Below, one piece after another: positions 8,983-18,780 of a stretch of DNA of 64,000 nucleotides (position 1 is the stretch's first letter; each line of letters opens with the position of its first letter). The DNA is from Haemophilus sp. C1. GTDB lineage: Bacteria > Pseudomonadota > Gammaproteobacteria > Enterobacterales > Pasteurellaceae. The notes under the pieces are model-generated. The model did not search any database, had not been told where the DNA came from, and saw only the letters and a program-made list of their open reading frames with translations. The translations under genes and the position numbers were made by a program. The DNA lies in NCBI RefSeq assembly GCF_001276515.1, contig NZ_LDVZ01000003.1, positions 86,976-150,975 of the forward strand, read 5' to 3'.

Positions 8983-9029
8983 TTCTACATAAAAACCGCA
9001 CGTTTTACGTGCGGATTGTTATTTTATAA
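8769..9029 (+). pseudogene. Truncated IS200-family Y1 transposase
   Basis: The true start is ATG 8769 after AGGAGG; the longer reading from 8724 begins in the leader. The product shows the HUH signature (LDHIHMLLK) that coordinates the metal, and the family start MVSKTSNDLSLSHTKWN. After LLK the reading frame runs into unrelated sequence (VLHKNRTFY...), so the C-terminal helix with the nucleophilic tyrosine is missing. The product would be about 70 genuine residues against roughly 150 in the family. Confidence 0.85.
8991..9014 (-). terminator. Intrinsic terminator of gyrA
   Basis: CCGCACGT (8996-9003), loop TTT, ACGTGCGG (9007-9014). Read on the minus strand it is followed by TTTTT (8995-8991), directly after the gyrA stop. 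It lies at the breakpoint of the IS200 remnant. Confidence 0.85.
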
Positions 9030-9033
9030 TAGG

Positions 9034-11676
9034 TTATTCTTCAGAACTGCTTTCTTCCAAAGAATCTTCTTCATCTGCATCACAAACACGTTCTAAACTG
9101 ACTACATGTTCATCATCTGCAGTACGAATTAAACGAACACCTTGAGTGTTACGACCAACGATGCTCACTTCGCTTACGCGTGTGCGAACAAGAGTTCCTG
9201 CATCAGTGATCAACATAATTTGGTCTGTTTCTTCTACTTGAGTTGCAGCAACCACTTTACCGTTACGCTCGCTTACTTTAATGGAGATTACGCCTTTTGT
9301 ATTACGTGATTTAGTTGGGTATTCACTTAATTGTGTGCGTTTTCCATAGCCGTTTTGCGTTGCGGTTAAAATGGCACCTTCGCCTTTTGGCACAACTAGA
9401 GAAACCACTTTATCGATATTTAAGTCTAATGCTGTTTCAGTGTTGTCATCAGAAATATCTTCAATTTCTACCGCACTTTCATCATCAGAAATATCGTTTG
9501 TTAAAGCTAGTTTGATACCGCGAACCCCTGTTGCTAAACGCCCCATTGCACGCACAGCATTTTCTGCAAAACGTACCACACGACCTTGTGATGAGAACAA
9601 CATAATTTCGTTGCTACCATCAGTAATATCCACGCCGATTAATTCATCTTCATCACGTAAATTCAATGCGATGATACCGTTTGAACGTGGACGGCTAAAT
9701 TCGGTTAAGGCGATTTTCTTCACAATACCGCCAGCAGTTGCCATAACTACGAATTTATCTTCTTCGTAAGCAGAAACTGGCAAGATTGCAGTAATACGCT
9801 CGTTTTCTTGTAACGGAAGAATATTCACAATTGGACGACCGCGTGCGCCACGGCTTGCTTGCGGAAGTTGATATACTTTTAACCAATATAAACGGCCACG
9901 GCTAGAGAAGCAGAGGATCGTATCGTGAGTATTTGCCACCAGTAATTTTTCGATGAAATCTTCTTCTTTCATCTTCGTCGCAGATTTGCCTTTACCGCCT
10001 CGACGCTGTGCTTCATAGTCAGTTAGTGGTTGGTATTTCACATAACCTTCGTGAGAAAGCGTCACCACCACGTCTTCTTGTGCGATTAAATCTTCTAAAT
10101 CAATATCGCCAGATGCGGTGGTAATTTCAGTTAAACGATTATCTCCGAATTGTGTTTTCACTTCTTCTAATTCTTCACGAATCACTTCCATTAAGCGTTC
10201 TGCACTACTTAAAATATGAAGAAGATCCGCAATTTTAACTAATAATTCTTCATATTCTTTTACAACTTCTTCAAAGGCAATGCCAGTTAAACGGTGTAAG
10301 CGAAGTTCTAGAATTGCGTTTACTTGCGCTGGCGATAAGTAATATTGTTCGCCTTGAATACCAAGATTTTCTTCTAAATCATCGGGACGCGCAGAAACAT
10401 CAAGCAGATTAATAATATCGCTATGTAACGTCCAAGAGCGTGAACTGATTGCTGTTGCAGCTTCTTCACGGTTTTTAGAGTTGCGAATAATCGCAATCAT
10501 TTCATCGATATTAGAACGAGCAACCGCTAAACCTTCCAAAATGTGCGTACGTTCACGCGCTTTGCGAAGCTCAAAGATAGAACGACGTGTAACCACTTCA
10601 CGGCGGTGTAAAACGAAGGATTCAATGATTTCTTTAAGATTAAATAAACGTGGCTGACCGTGATCCAATGCCACCATATTGATACCAAAGGTCACTTGCA
10701 TTTGAGTAAGTGAGTAAAGATGGTTTAATACCACTTCCCCTACTGCATCACGTTTAATATCAATTTCAATACGGATCCCTTCTTTGTTTGAAAGGTCAGT
10801 AATATTGCTGATGCCTTCGATTTTTTTCTCGCGAATTAATTCGGCGATTTTCTCGACTAATTTTGCTTTATTTACTTGGTATGGCAATTCAGACACGATA
10901 ATTTGCTCGCGTCCTTTTTCGTTGGTTTCTACCGTTGCACGAGCGCGAACATACACTTTACCACGACCAGTGCGATAGGCTTCTTCAATTCCTTTACGAC
11001 CATTAATTAATGCAGCAGTCGGGAAGTCAGGCCCTGGAATATGTTGCATTAATTCATCAATGGTAATTTCATTGTTGTCGATATAAGCCAAACAACCATT
11101 TAATATTTCATTTAAGTTGTGTGGAGGAATGTTAGTTGCCATCCCCACCGCAATACCTGAAGAACCATTTGCTAAAAGTGCTGGAATACGAGTCGGCAAT
11201 ACATCTGGAATCATTAATTCGCCATCATAGTTTGGCGAGAAATTGACGGTTTCTTTATCCAAATCCGTGAGTAATGCTTGCGTAATTTTTTGCATACGTA
11301 CTTCGGTATAACGCATTGCAGCTGGCGCATCACCATCAATTGAACCAAAGTTACCTTGCCCATCAACCAACATATAGCGAAGTGAGAATGGTTGCGCCAT
11401 ACGAACGATTGTATCGTACACAGCGGAATCGCCGTGAGGATGATATTTACCGATTACATCCCCCACAACACGCGCTGATTTTACGTATTTTTTATTGGCG
11501 GTATTGCCTTCGCGATCCATTGAGAACAACACGCGGCGATGAACTGGTTTTAAACCATCTCGAACGTCAGGTAATGCACGCCCAACGATAACCGACATCG
11601 CATAGTCAAGGTAGGAAGATTTGAGTTCTTCTTCGATATTGACAGGGGTAATAGATGATTGGATTGAATCCGTCAT
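9034..11676 (-). CDS. gyrA: DNA gyrase subunit A
   Basis: An 880-residue type II topoisomerase subunit that introduces negative supercoils with GyrB. I chose MTDSIQSS (start 11676), not the ATG 21 bases upstream, because it gives the usual protein start. The catalytic tyrosine is Y123 in AAMRYTEVR. The quinolone-resistance region reads [11 protein letters not shown] with S84 and D88, the wild-type (susceptible) residues. The GyrA-box QRRGGKGK of the C-terminal DNA-wrapping domain is present, and the tail is acidic. Convergent with mfd, with the IS200 remnant between them. Confidence 0.97.
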   Translation of the reverse strand: MTDSIQSSITPVNIEEELKSSYLDYAMSVIVGRALPDVRDGLKPVHRRVLFSMDREGNTANKKYVKSARVVGDVIGKYHPHGDSAVYDTIVRMAQPFSLRYMLVDGQGNFGSIDGDAPAAMRYTEVRMQKITQALLTDLDKETVNFSPNYDGELMIPDVLPTRIPALLANGSSGIAVGMATNIPPHNLNEILNGCLAYIDNNEITIDELMQHIPGPDFPTAALINGRKGIEEAYRTGRGKVYVRARATVETNEKGREQIIVSELPYQVNKAKLVEKIAELIREKKIEGISNITDLSNKEGIRIEIDIKRDAVGEVVLNHLYSLTQMQVTFGINMVALDHGQPRLFNLKEIIESFVLHRREVVTRRSIFELRKARERTHILEGLAVARSNIDEMIAIIRNSKNREEAATAISSRSWTLHSDIINLLDVSARPDDLEENLGIQGEQYYLSPAQVNAILELRLHRLTGIAFEEVVKEYEELLVKIADLLHILSSAERLMEVIREELEEVKTQFGDNRLTEITTASGDIDLEDLIAQEDVVVTLSHEGYVKYQPLTDYEAQRRGGKGKSATKMKEEDFIEKLLVANTHDTILCFSSRGRLYWLKVYQLPQASRGARGRPIVNILPLQENERITAILPVSAYEEDKFVVMATAGGIVKKIALTEFSRPRSNGIIALNLRDEDELIGVDITDGSNEIMLFSSQGRVVRFAENAVRAMGRLATGVRGIKLALTNDISDDESAVEIEDISDDNTETALDLNIDKVVSLVVPKGEGAILTATQNGYGKRTQLSEYPTKSRNTKGVISIKVSERNGKVVAATQVEETDQIMLITDAGTLVRTRVSEVSIVGRNTQGVRLIRTADDEHVVSLERVCDADEEDSLEESSSEE

Positions 11677-11750
11677 TGGTATTCCTTTTTTGATCAAAAA
11701 TTGTGGCGGATTATAGCATAAAGGTATGTTTTTTACATTAGGATTTCGCC

Positions 11751-12235
11751 TAATGGCGACTTACTTTCTTTTGCTTGTACAAAAGAAAGTAAGCAAAGAA
11801 AAGTACCCCCAGTTAAATCGCTGATCTTTGCTTTGTTTCAATTTTCTTTACGGCAATTTTCTAAACTCGCAACTACGTTGCTCAAACAGACGAAAATTGC
11901 CTAAAAATTGAAAGTCGCAAAGGCGATTTATATAGGGCTCGAGTTTATCGGAGGATCATTTAAAAAGTGCGGTTGGTTTTAGGGAGGTTTTTATAGGTCG
12001 TTTTATTTGTAGGTAGAATTAAATGGGTTCCCTTCTTTTCCGCCTTTGTTTCATAGAATTTGTAGGAAATTTTCGTCTGTTTGAGCCGTTTGCGGCGAGT
12101 TCAGAAAATTTCCGTTAAGCAAATTGTATGAAACAAAGGAAATAAGGAAAAGCAGGGGCGCTTTTCTTTTGCCTACTTTTCTTTGGCGAAGCAAAGAAAA
12201 GTAGGTCGTACTTTCAAGAATTGAAAGTACGAAAT
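11751..12235. repeat. Two inverted copies of a Haemophilus-type intergenic dispersed repeat
   Basis: The 570-base gap between gyrA and ycaO holds no credible gene. It consists of two related ~190-base arms in opposite orientation. Each outer end carries a perfect 14-bp hairpin (CTTACTTTCTTTTG at 11760-11773 with 11780-11793; CCTACTTTTCTTTG at 12172-12185 with 12192-12205). Inside, an 18-base stretch is perfectly inverted (11881-11898 against 12068-12085, core CTCAAACAGACGAAAATT). An extra 11-bp hairpin lies at 12207-12231. The ~100-base centre contains one uptake signal (AAGTGCGGT, about 11966). Confidence 0.8.
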
Positions 12236-12244
12236 AAGCCTAAT

Positions 12245-14008
12245 TTATTTTTGATGTGTTTGCTTCGCTTTCTGCAACTTCCCATAAGCCTCTAGCAACG
12301 CCTGATGCTCCTTAAAGTTTTCCAAATTTTCATCACTTGCTGGAAGATTGTAGAACGGATTGCCATCTTCAGAGACAGCAGCCCAAGCTTGTTTAACCGC
12401 ATCTTTACCATACATTTTCTCAAACACTGCACGATATTGTGCTGGGTCGCGATTTTGATCTAAATGTAATTCAATGATGGAAATTAATGCACGGTAATAA
12501 TTCACACGTTCTACAGTAAATACAGAACTATTCATATTCAGCGTCCAGTTTGCCCAATCTAATGCCTGTTCTAATTCGCCTAATGCAAGATGGAGCATTG
12601 ATTTTAATTCGCCCACGCGTAAGGTTGTCCAGCCGCTATTTTTAGGAGCAACGATACCGATAAATTCACGCACGCGAGTTGCATCGTCAATATCTTGTCC
12701 GTCTAATTCTTCTAATAATTCTTGATAGGTTTCCGCATCGTGATGCCAGTTTGGTAAATCGAGTAAAATTTCGCGCCAGTCCATGCCCATATTGTTGTTG
12801 GCGTAAATTAAATCGTCTGCAGGATAAATATCAGACATACCTGGCACAATAATACGGCACGCATAGACATCTAAATGGTTGTAATCCATTACGTAAACTT
12901 CTTTTTCATCCGCACGGAAAATTGCCATTAAATTATTGTATTCTTCCTGCGTTGTACCACTGAAATCCCAATCAGCAAATTCATAATCTGGTGTTTGTTT
13001 AAATAAATCCCAAGAAATTAAACCGCTAGAATCAATAAAGTGGGTTTCTAAATTAGCGTGTTCAGCCACATCATCATTATTGAAAGATGGCGGAGAGAAA
13101 ACATCCAAATCTTTCAAGCTACGACCTTGTAAAAGTTCAGTCACCGTACGTTCTAATGCTACTTGGAAATTTGGATGTGCACCGAAAGAGGCAAAGCACG
13201 TACCGTTATTTGGATTTAATAATACGACGCAAATAACAGGGTATTTTCCGCCAAGTGAAGCATCAAACGCATAAATAGGGAAACCTTCTTCCTCTAATTT
13301 TGCAATGGAAGCCTTAATAGATGGATAGCGATCCATCACCGATTTTGGAATTTCTGGCAGACTAATTGCTTCAGCGATAATTTTGTTTTTCACATAACGC
13401 TCAAAGACTTCTGACAAGCCTTGCACGCGTGCTTCAAATTTTGTATTGCCCGCAGACATCCCATTTGAGACATAAAGGTTGGCAATAATACTTTGTGGAA
13501 TGTAAACGGTTTGTTCGTCCGATTGACGAATATAAGGCATAGCAACGATCCCACGATCATAATTGCCAGATTGTAAATCGACTAATAATTCAGGCGTAAG
13601 CTCGGCATTAGGATCAAAATAATCCAATAAATAATCATCTAAAATGCCATTAGGCAGTAAAGCATCATCTTCAATCGGGAACCATTTTTCATTGGGGTAA
13701 TGTACAAAATCGCTGTTTGCAATCTTTTGCCCTAAATAGAAATCAGCAAAAAAATAGTTGGTGGAAAGACGTTCAAAATATTCGCCAAGAGCGGAGGCTA
13801 ACGCCGCTTTTTTGCTAGCCCCTTTACCATTAGAAAAACACTGTGGGCAGTCTTTATCGCGAATATGCACAGACCACACATTTGGCACCGGATTCAACCA
13901 AGATGCTTCTTCAATATTAAAACCAAGTGCGGTCAATTTTTGCTGAAATTTTGCAATACTATCTTCCAATGCGGCATCTTTGCCAGGGATAAAAGTTTGT
14001 TCTGTCAT
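12245..14008 (-). CDS. ycaO: YcaO-domain protein (S12 methylthiotransferase accessory factor type)
   Basis: A 587-residue protein matching full-length E. coli-type YcaO, which helps RimO beta-methylthiolation of ribosomal protein S12. YcaO domains are ATP-dependent cyclodehydratase folds; here GKGASKKAALASALGEYFER is the conserved ATP-binding start of the domain, at about residues 70-90. The C-terminal TPR-like part (HLALGELEQALDWANWTL) is the standalone-YcaO feature. I chose MTEQTFIPG (14008); the 71 extra upstream codons run through the receptor terminator and look noncoding. There is no peptide precursor or dehydrogenase nearby, so a natural-product role is unlikely. Confidence 0.9.
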   Translation of the reverse strand: MTEQTFIPGKDAALEDSIAKFQQKLTALGFNIEEASWLNPVPNVWSVHIRDKDCPQCFSNGKGASKKAALASALGEYFERLSTNYFFADFYLGQKIANSDFVHYPNEKWFPIEDDALLPNGILDDYLLDYFDPNAELTPELLVDLQSGNYDRGIVAMPYIRQSDEQTVYIPQSIIANLYVSNGMSAGNTKFEARVQGLSEVFERYVKNKIIAEAISLPEIPKSVMDRYPSIKASIAKLEEEGFPIYAFDASLGGKYPVICVVLLNPNNGTCFASFGAHPNFQVALERTVTELLQGRSLKDLDVFSPPSFNNDDVAEHANLETHFIDSSGLISWDLFKQTPDYEFADWDFSGTTQEEYNNLMAIFRADEKEVYVMDYNHLDVYACRIIVPGMSDIYPADDLIYANNNMGMDWREILLDLPNWHHDAETYQELLEELDGQDIDDATRVREFIGIVAPKNSGWTTLRVGELKSMLHLALGELEQALDWANWTLNMNSSVFTVERVNYYRALISIIELHLDQNRDPAQYRAVFEKMYGKDAVKQAWAAVSEDGNPFYNLPASDENLENFKEHQALLEAYGKLQKAKQTHQK

Positions 14009-14081
14009 TTTTGTTCCTAAATGAGAAAAAAGTGCGGTGAATAATAGGGGAGTTTTAATGGCTGGGCAAGATTTTTTCGGC

Positions 14082-14110
14082 AAAAATGAACCCCGAAAAA
14101 TGTCGGGGTT
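14082..14110 (-). terminator. Intrinsic terminator of the TonB receptor unit
   Basis: On the minus strand AACCCCGA, loop CATTTTT, TCGGGGTT, then CATTTTT. It lies between the receptor stop and ycaO, so ycaO is probably transcribed separately. An uptake signal (ACCGCACTT) lies just upstream at about 14116. Confidence 0.8.
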
Positions 14111-14126
14111 TTCTACCGCACTTTTC

Positions 14127-16119
14127 TTAGAATTGATAGCGCATATTTGAGAAGAATAGACGACCTTCTTCTGGATAACCGGCTTGATAGTAGTAGTTTT
14201 TATCAAAGATATTTGACACACCCGCTTCTAAGCTAAGTTGTTTGGTGATGTTATAAATCACTTTAGCATTTGTGTTACCAAAACCTGAAAGTTTTACCGT
14301 TTTAGCATCATCTAAATAATAGCGACCGTGTTCCGCTTCTTGACTGATATAAAACGCAATACTTGGTACAATTCTCCAATCTACATAAGCAAAGAATTTG
14401 TGTTTTGGAACATCTGTGACGATAAGATGTTTCGTTTTATTTTTTGCTTGAGTGTAGGTGTAGTTTGCACCAAGAGTTAAATTATCAGTAGCAAAAATGG
14501 ACGCGGCAAGTTCAGCACCTCTAAAGATTTCTTTACCAACATTTTGCTCTTGGCTGACGCTATGAGTAATTGCCACTGTATCAATCGCATCTTTCACTTC
14601 AGAATAGAATAATGCACCATCTAATCTTAACCAATCACCAAAAGTACGCATATAACTGGCTTCATTCATAATGGTAAGCTGTTTCAGGGCTTAAGAATGG
14701 ATTGGGTTCTGTTTTACCAAAACGACGAGAATAACGTTCTTTCATTGTGGCAAAGCGAGTTTTTTTCGCGAAGCTAAGTGAAAACTCGTCATTTTTATCA
14801 AAGTTATGTACGAGTTTAACTTGATAATTAAGTGCCTGTTTATTGCCAATATCAAAAGGACAAATTGCGTTATTTTTGCCTGTTTTCGTACATTTTTTTT
14901 CATACTGTTCTGCACGATTAGATTGGCGATAGTCGTAGCTTACGCCTGTGACCAATTTTGTTTGATCAGTAAAAGCATAAGCATTTTCTAAGCCAAAACT
15001 ATAAGTGCGGTCTTTATCAACTTCAACCGGATCATTGTTGTTATGCGCACGGTGAACATCATATTTCACAATGGCAGAAAATTTTAAGCTATCTTTTGTC
15101 GTTAAATCACCGCCTAAGTCAAAACCCGCGCCATAGGAATAGTCTCGGTAAAAACTATTGAAAGCATATTTTTTAGTCTGTTTGGTGAATGTTTCATCAT
15201 CAAAAGAGCGTAAATCATTTTTGAATGAATCGTAGAAGACTTTTGTATTCAAATAGAGATTGTGTGCATCAAATTCAGTATGGGATAGGAAATACATACT
15301 ATCTTTATCCCATATCGGCCAACGCCAGTATCTTCCTGAACCATCTTTACCTGAATAAAGCGGTGACTGCTTATTCCCTTTTTGCGTAGAAAGTACCAAG
15401 GCATATTCATCAGATTTGTTTGGCGTAAAGGCCATTTTTAGGCTTAGTTTTTTATCTCGTTGAATAGAGTTTTCAGCTCTGCCGCCGTCATCGCCTTTTG
15501 GATTAATTTGTTGATAATGACGAGAGAGTTGAGCACCTTGTTTTTCAAGGAATGAGCCACTTAATTGTGCGTAGAACAATTCTTGTTTAGTGCCTAAGTT
15601 AAAATAAGTTTGGTTTGTTCCCGTATTGCCACTTTTACCATGGGAAAAACCATATCCAATAGCGCCTTCCAATTCTTTTGTTGGTTTTTGAGTGATAAGG
15701 TTTACTGCACCACCTAAGGTATTGGCGCCATATAATACGGAGCTTGCGCCTTTGGAAATATCAATACGAGATAAGTCAAAAGTTGTAAAACGACCAATAT
15801 CCATATTGCCATCATAGGGGACATAAACTGGGATACCATCAATAAAGACTGGTACTCGTCGCGCATTAAAACCACGTACGAGTAAATTGTGTTCGTTACG
15901 CCCGCCACTACGTTCTAAAAAAACACCCGGAGTGGATTTTGCAACATCCGAAACACGAATTTGATTGTTTCTTTGTAAATCAGATTGCTCGATTCTGCTG
16001 GTACTTAGGTCGGTGCTGTTTTCACCAATTACTTCAATTTGACCAAGAGTGAAAACATTATCTGCATAGGCAGGTAAACACGCCAAACCAATGGCGGTGC
16101 AAAGTAAGGTTTTTTTCAT
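14127..16119 (-). pseudogene. TonB-dependent outer-membrane receptor, frameshifted
   Basis: An outer-membrane receptor of siderophore/metal-chelate type in two frames. The first part (16119 down to about 14662) has a signal peptide ending ACLPAYA, a TonB-box-like stretch GQIEVIGE, a complete plug domain (RVSDVAKSTPGVFLERSGGRNEHNLLVRG...) and most barrel strands. The second part (to 14127) has the last strands and ends FFSNMRYQF with the terminal aromatic residue. The frames are joined by a 4-base tandem duplication: TTCATTCA at 14661-14668 (TGAATGAA on the coding strand). Deleting one TGAA restores HYEASYMRTF. It may be a true null, a recent mutation or an assembly error. It belongs to the same divergent locus as the ABC genes. 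Confidence 0.85.
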
Positions 16120-16143
16120 ATTAAGATCCTTCTTTGATTAGGG

Positions 16144-16620
16144 TTACAGTAACGTTGGATTGAACCGCACTTTCAATGCAATCGTAATTGCGGCGAAAAT
16201 TTTTTCATCGTTGAGAGGAAAGTTTTCGCGTAAAGTGCGGTGGGAATCAGTTATGTTTATTTGAGCTTGTGATAATTCATTTAATAAAATCGGGAGAGAA
16301 AGATTAAGTTGCTCGGCGATTTGTTGAATAGAGAAATGCTCGAAAGTCATCATCAAGCGATCTAAATTGCAGTAAGAGGGCATGCGATTATGTGTGATAA
16401 GATCGGCAAATTGAGTGTTGATTTTTACCCATTTCTTCTTACGGCTATAAAAATGCAGTAACAAACCAAATACGGTAAATCCAGCAAAGAAAAGATGAAT
16501 GTCTAAGGCTTGACTAAAAGGAAATCCTAGCCACATTGAAATGCCACTTGCAACAACGAAAAGTAAACTTAAGGCTAGTCCCCACACTAAGAAAAATTTA
16601 TAAATCACTTCAAATTTCAT
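16144..16620 (-). CDS. Small membrane protein upstream of the TonB receptor
   Basis: 158 residues, not assigned to a named gene. Two hydrophobic helices (about residues 8-30 and 40-57) are followed by a basic stretch (SRKKKWVK) and a cytoplasmic tail. The tail has helix-turn-helix-like spacing (FSIQQIAEQLNLSLPILLNE, then TDSHRTLRENFPLNDEKIF), a two-helix pattern I associate with DUF4405-like membrane proteins. It is the first gene of the minus-strand unit, 25 bases before the receptor start, with a ModE-type palindrome 27 bases upstream. It could be a sensor or assembly partner of the receptor; nothing in it shows catalysis. Confidence 0.65.
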   Translation of the reverse strand: MKFEVIYKFFLVWGLALSLLFVVASGISMWLGFPFSQALDIHLFFAGFTVFGLLLHFYSRKKKWVKINTQFADLITHNRMPSYCNLDRLMMTFEHFSIQQIAEQLNLSLPILLNELSQAQINITDSHRTLRENFPLNDEKIFAAITIALKVRFNPTLL

Positions 16621-16646
16621 TGAATTATCCTTTATCTACGGAATAA

Positions 16647-16670
16647 ATCTATATAATAAAATATATAACG
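16647..16670. promoter_or_regulatory. ModE-type operator, receptor side
   Basis: Left half ATCTATATA (16647-16655), 6-base spacer, right half TATATAACG (16662-16670). The right half matches the ModE half-site fully; the left keeps CTATATA. Total length 24 as in the E. coli modA operator. It lies just upstream of the minus-strand unit. Confidence 0.6.
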
Positions 16671-16706
16671 TTAAATATTATAGAACTATTTTGCCTATTT
16701 TTGCTA

Positions 16707-16730
16707 CGTTATATTTAAATAAATATAGCG
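16707..16730. promoter_or_regulatory. ModE-type operator, ABC-transporter side
   Basis: CGTTATATT (16707-16715), 6-base spacer, AATATAGCG (16722-16730). This is a 24-base CG...CG palindrome with the ModE half-site spacing. It covers a candidate -35 (TTTAAA, 16714-16719) that stands 17 bases from TAAAAT (16737-16742), so binding would block transcription of the ABC operon. Confidence 0.65.
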
Positions 16731-16774
16731 ATGTTGTAAAATTAGCCATTATTTCTCATTTTTAAGGAGCTAAA

Positions 16775-17767
16775 ATGAAAAAAATGTTCACGATTTTCAC
16801 CGCACTTTTTGCTTTGCAAGTGAGTGCTCAAGATTTAACTTACCAAGCAGGCAGCTTGCCTGAACCAGCCAAAATTGAAAAAGTATTAAGCGCGGGGAAC
16901 CCGAGTGATGTGTTGTTACTTGCTGTTGCACCTGAAAAATTAGCAGGCTTTGCTGGCTTTAAAATGGAATCAAAAGCAGGTGCGTTGTTTGATGGTGAGA
17001 TTAAAAAATTACCCACACTCGGTAAAATTGCGGGAAAAGGCAGCACGCTTTCTGCAGAAAAAATCGTTGCGTTAAAACCTGACTTGATTATTGATGTGGG
17101 GAATATTGCGCCGAATTATAAAGATCAAGCTGACCGCACTTTTGCTCAAACTCAAGTGCCTTATTTGTTGTTAGATGGCAGATTAAGTGAAACGCCTGCT
17201 TTGTTACGTAAATTAGGTAAGTTGCTTGGTAACGAAAAACAAGCTGAAGCACAAGCCAAATATGCGGAAGAAACCCTTAAACAAGCACTCTATTTTGCTA
17301 AACAACATCATAAAACTGCCTATTTAGCGCGTAATGCGGATGGTTTGCAAACCGGTCAAAAAGGTTCGATTCATACGGAAGCAATGGAATTGATTGGCTT
17401 GGAAAACGTCGCAGAGGGAGATCAAAAAGGCTTAACTCAAGTTTCAATGGAACAACTTTTATTGTGGAATCCTCAAATGATTTTCACCCAATATGATGAG
17501 TTTTATAAAGCGCTTGAAAACAATCCGCAATGGAAAGAATTAAGTGCGGTGAAAAATCAGCAAGTTTTCTTTGTGCCGCATACACCATTTGGTTGGATTG
17601 ATTCACCACCAAGTTTAAACCGTTTATTAGGCGTGCGTTGGTTACAACATATGTTGAGTGGTAGGGCGAATGCTGACTTTGTGCCTGAAATTCAACGTTT
17701 TTATAAATTGTTCTATCACATTGACTTAAGCAATGAACAAGCACTTAAGTTGTTTCAAGTAAAATGA
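16775..17767 (+). CDS. Periplasmic metal/metal-chelate binding protein (class III, MolA/BtuF-like)
   Basis: 330 residues with a cleavable signal (cleavage near VSAQ, no lipobox cysteine) and the two-lobe periplasmic-binding pattern of the FecB/BtuF/MolA family. VVALKPDLI-type (IVALKPDLIID, residues about 93-103) and TGQKGSIHTEAMELIGLENVA (about 192-212) are the family landmarks. The strong ribosome site AAGGAG precedes ATG 16775. The stop overlaps the permease start. ModE-type boxes upstream suggest molybdate, tungstate or a chelate of them, as known for MolA of H. influenzae; iron chelates or haem remain possible. Confidence 0.8.
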   Translation: MKKMFTIFTALFALQVSAQDLTYQAGSLPEPAKIEKVLSAGNPSDVLLLAVAPEKLAGFAGFKMESKAGALFDGEIKKLPTLGKIAGKGSTLSAEKIVALKPDLIIDVGNIAPNYKDQADRTFAQTQVPYLLLDGRLSETPALLRKLGKLLGNEKQAEAQAKYAEETLKQALYFAKQHHKTAYLARNADGLQTGQKGSIHTEAMELIGLENVAEGDQKGLTQVSMEQLLLWNPQMIFTQYDEFYKALENNPQWKELSAVKNQQVFFVPHTPFGWIDSPPSLNRLLGVRWLQHMLSGRANADFVPEIQRFYKLFYHIDLSNEQALKLFQVK

Positions 17768-18780
17768 TGAGCTCGACTTTTCTTTTACGTTCGCCTCGTT
17801 TGTTTTTTATCTTGTTAGTTGGATTGTTGTTTGGCAGTATTTTACTTGCTTTGAATGTGGGAAAATACCCGCTTTCCCCTAGCCAACTTTGGGAGACAAT
17901 AAGCTGTTCGTTTAGCGGGCAATATGAAGGAAACACGGAACAAACAGTATTGTGGCAAATTCGTTTGCCACGTATTTTTGCCGCTTGTTTTGTCGGGGCT
18001 GCGCTTGCTTGTGCGGGCGCAACTTATCAAGGTATGTTTAAAAATCCGCTTGTTTCGCCAGATATTTTGGGTGTTTCAGCGGGCGCAGGTTTTGGGGCAA
18101 GTTTGGCAATTTTTTATAATTTGCCAATGATTTATATCCAACTCTTTGCTTTTAGCGGTGGTATTTTAGCTGTGTTATGTGTATCGCTCATTGCCTCGCG
18201 TAGTCGTACACAAGATCCTATTTTGGTGTTAGTACTTTCTGGGATTGCAATTGGTTCTTTACTTGGCGCAGGCATTTCTTTGTTAAAAATTCTTGCGGAT
18301 CCTTTCACTCAATTACCTTCAATCACTTTTTGGCTACTTGGTAGCCTGACGGCTATTAATCAACAAGATTTAATTCAACTGATCCCGATGTTGTTGCTAG
18401 GGATTGTTCCCATTTTTTTATTGCGTTGGCGGTTAAATTTACTGTCTCTTGATGAAGATGACGCACAAACGCTAGGTGTACCAATTAAACGTACTCGCTG
18501 GATTTTAATTGTGTTCACCACACTTTGTACGGCAAGTGCGGTGGCAATGACAGGAATTATCGGCTGGGTTGGTTTGTTGGTACCGCACATCGCACGCTTG
18601 TTGGTGGGGGCAAATTTTATTCGTTTATTGCCGACATCCTTATTGCTTGGTGCGTCTTTTTTATTGCTTACTGATACGCTGGCTCGCACGATTGCGCCGA
18701 TTGAACTGCCACTCGGTATTTTGACTTCTGCGTGTGGTGCACCATTTTTCCTTTATTTATTAGTGCGAGGGCAAAAATAA
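17764..18780 (+). CDS. FecCD/BtuC-family ABC permease
   Basis: 338 residues with about ten transmembrane helices. Family landmarks are LRLPRIFAA-like QIRLPRIFAACFVGAALACAG (helix 2 start), GMFKNPLVSPDILGVSAGAG and the cytoplasmic coupling region LGVPIKRTRW. GIIGWVGLLVPHIARL near residue 265 is the family signature. ATG 17764 overlaps the binding-protein stop (ATGATG gives a second choice one codon later). It forms the inner-membrane channel of the importer as a homodimer with the ATPase encoded next. Substrate is inferred only from regulation and neighbours. Confidence 0.88.
   Translation: MMSSTFLLRSPRLFFILLVGLLFGSILLALNVGKYPLSPSQLWETISCSFSGQYEGNTEQTVLWQIRLPRIFAACFVGAALACAGATYQGMFKNPLVSPDILGVSAGAGFGASLAIFYNLPMIYIQLFAFSGGILAVLCVSLIASRSRTQDPILVLVLSGIAIGSLLGAGISLLKILADPFTQLPSITFWLLGSLTAINQQDLIQLIPMLLLGIVPIFLLRWRLNLLSLDEDDAQTLGVPIKRTRWILIVFTTLCTASAVAMTGIIGWVGLLVPHIARLLVGANFIRLLPTSLLLGASFLLLTDTLARTIAPIELPLGILTSACGAPFFLYLLVRGQK

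Noticed and set aside
12245..14008. YcaO as part of a thiazole/oxazole peptide cluster
   Set aside because: No precursor peptide, partner cyclodehydratase or dehydrogenase is nearby, and the length and C-terminal TPR-like part match the ribosomal S12-associated YcaO.
14009..14221. 71-codon N-terminal extension of YcaO
   Set aside because: It covers the receptor's terminator and an uptake signal, and its composition is not coding-like.
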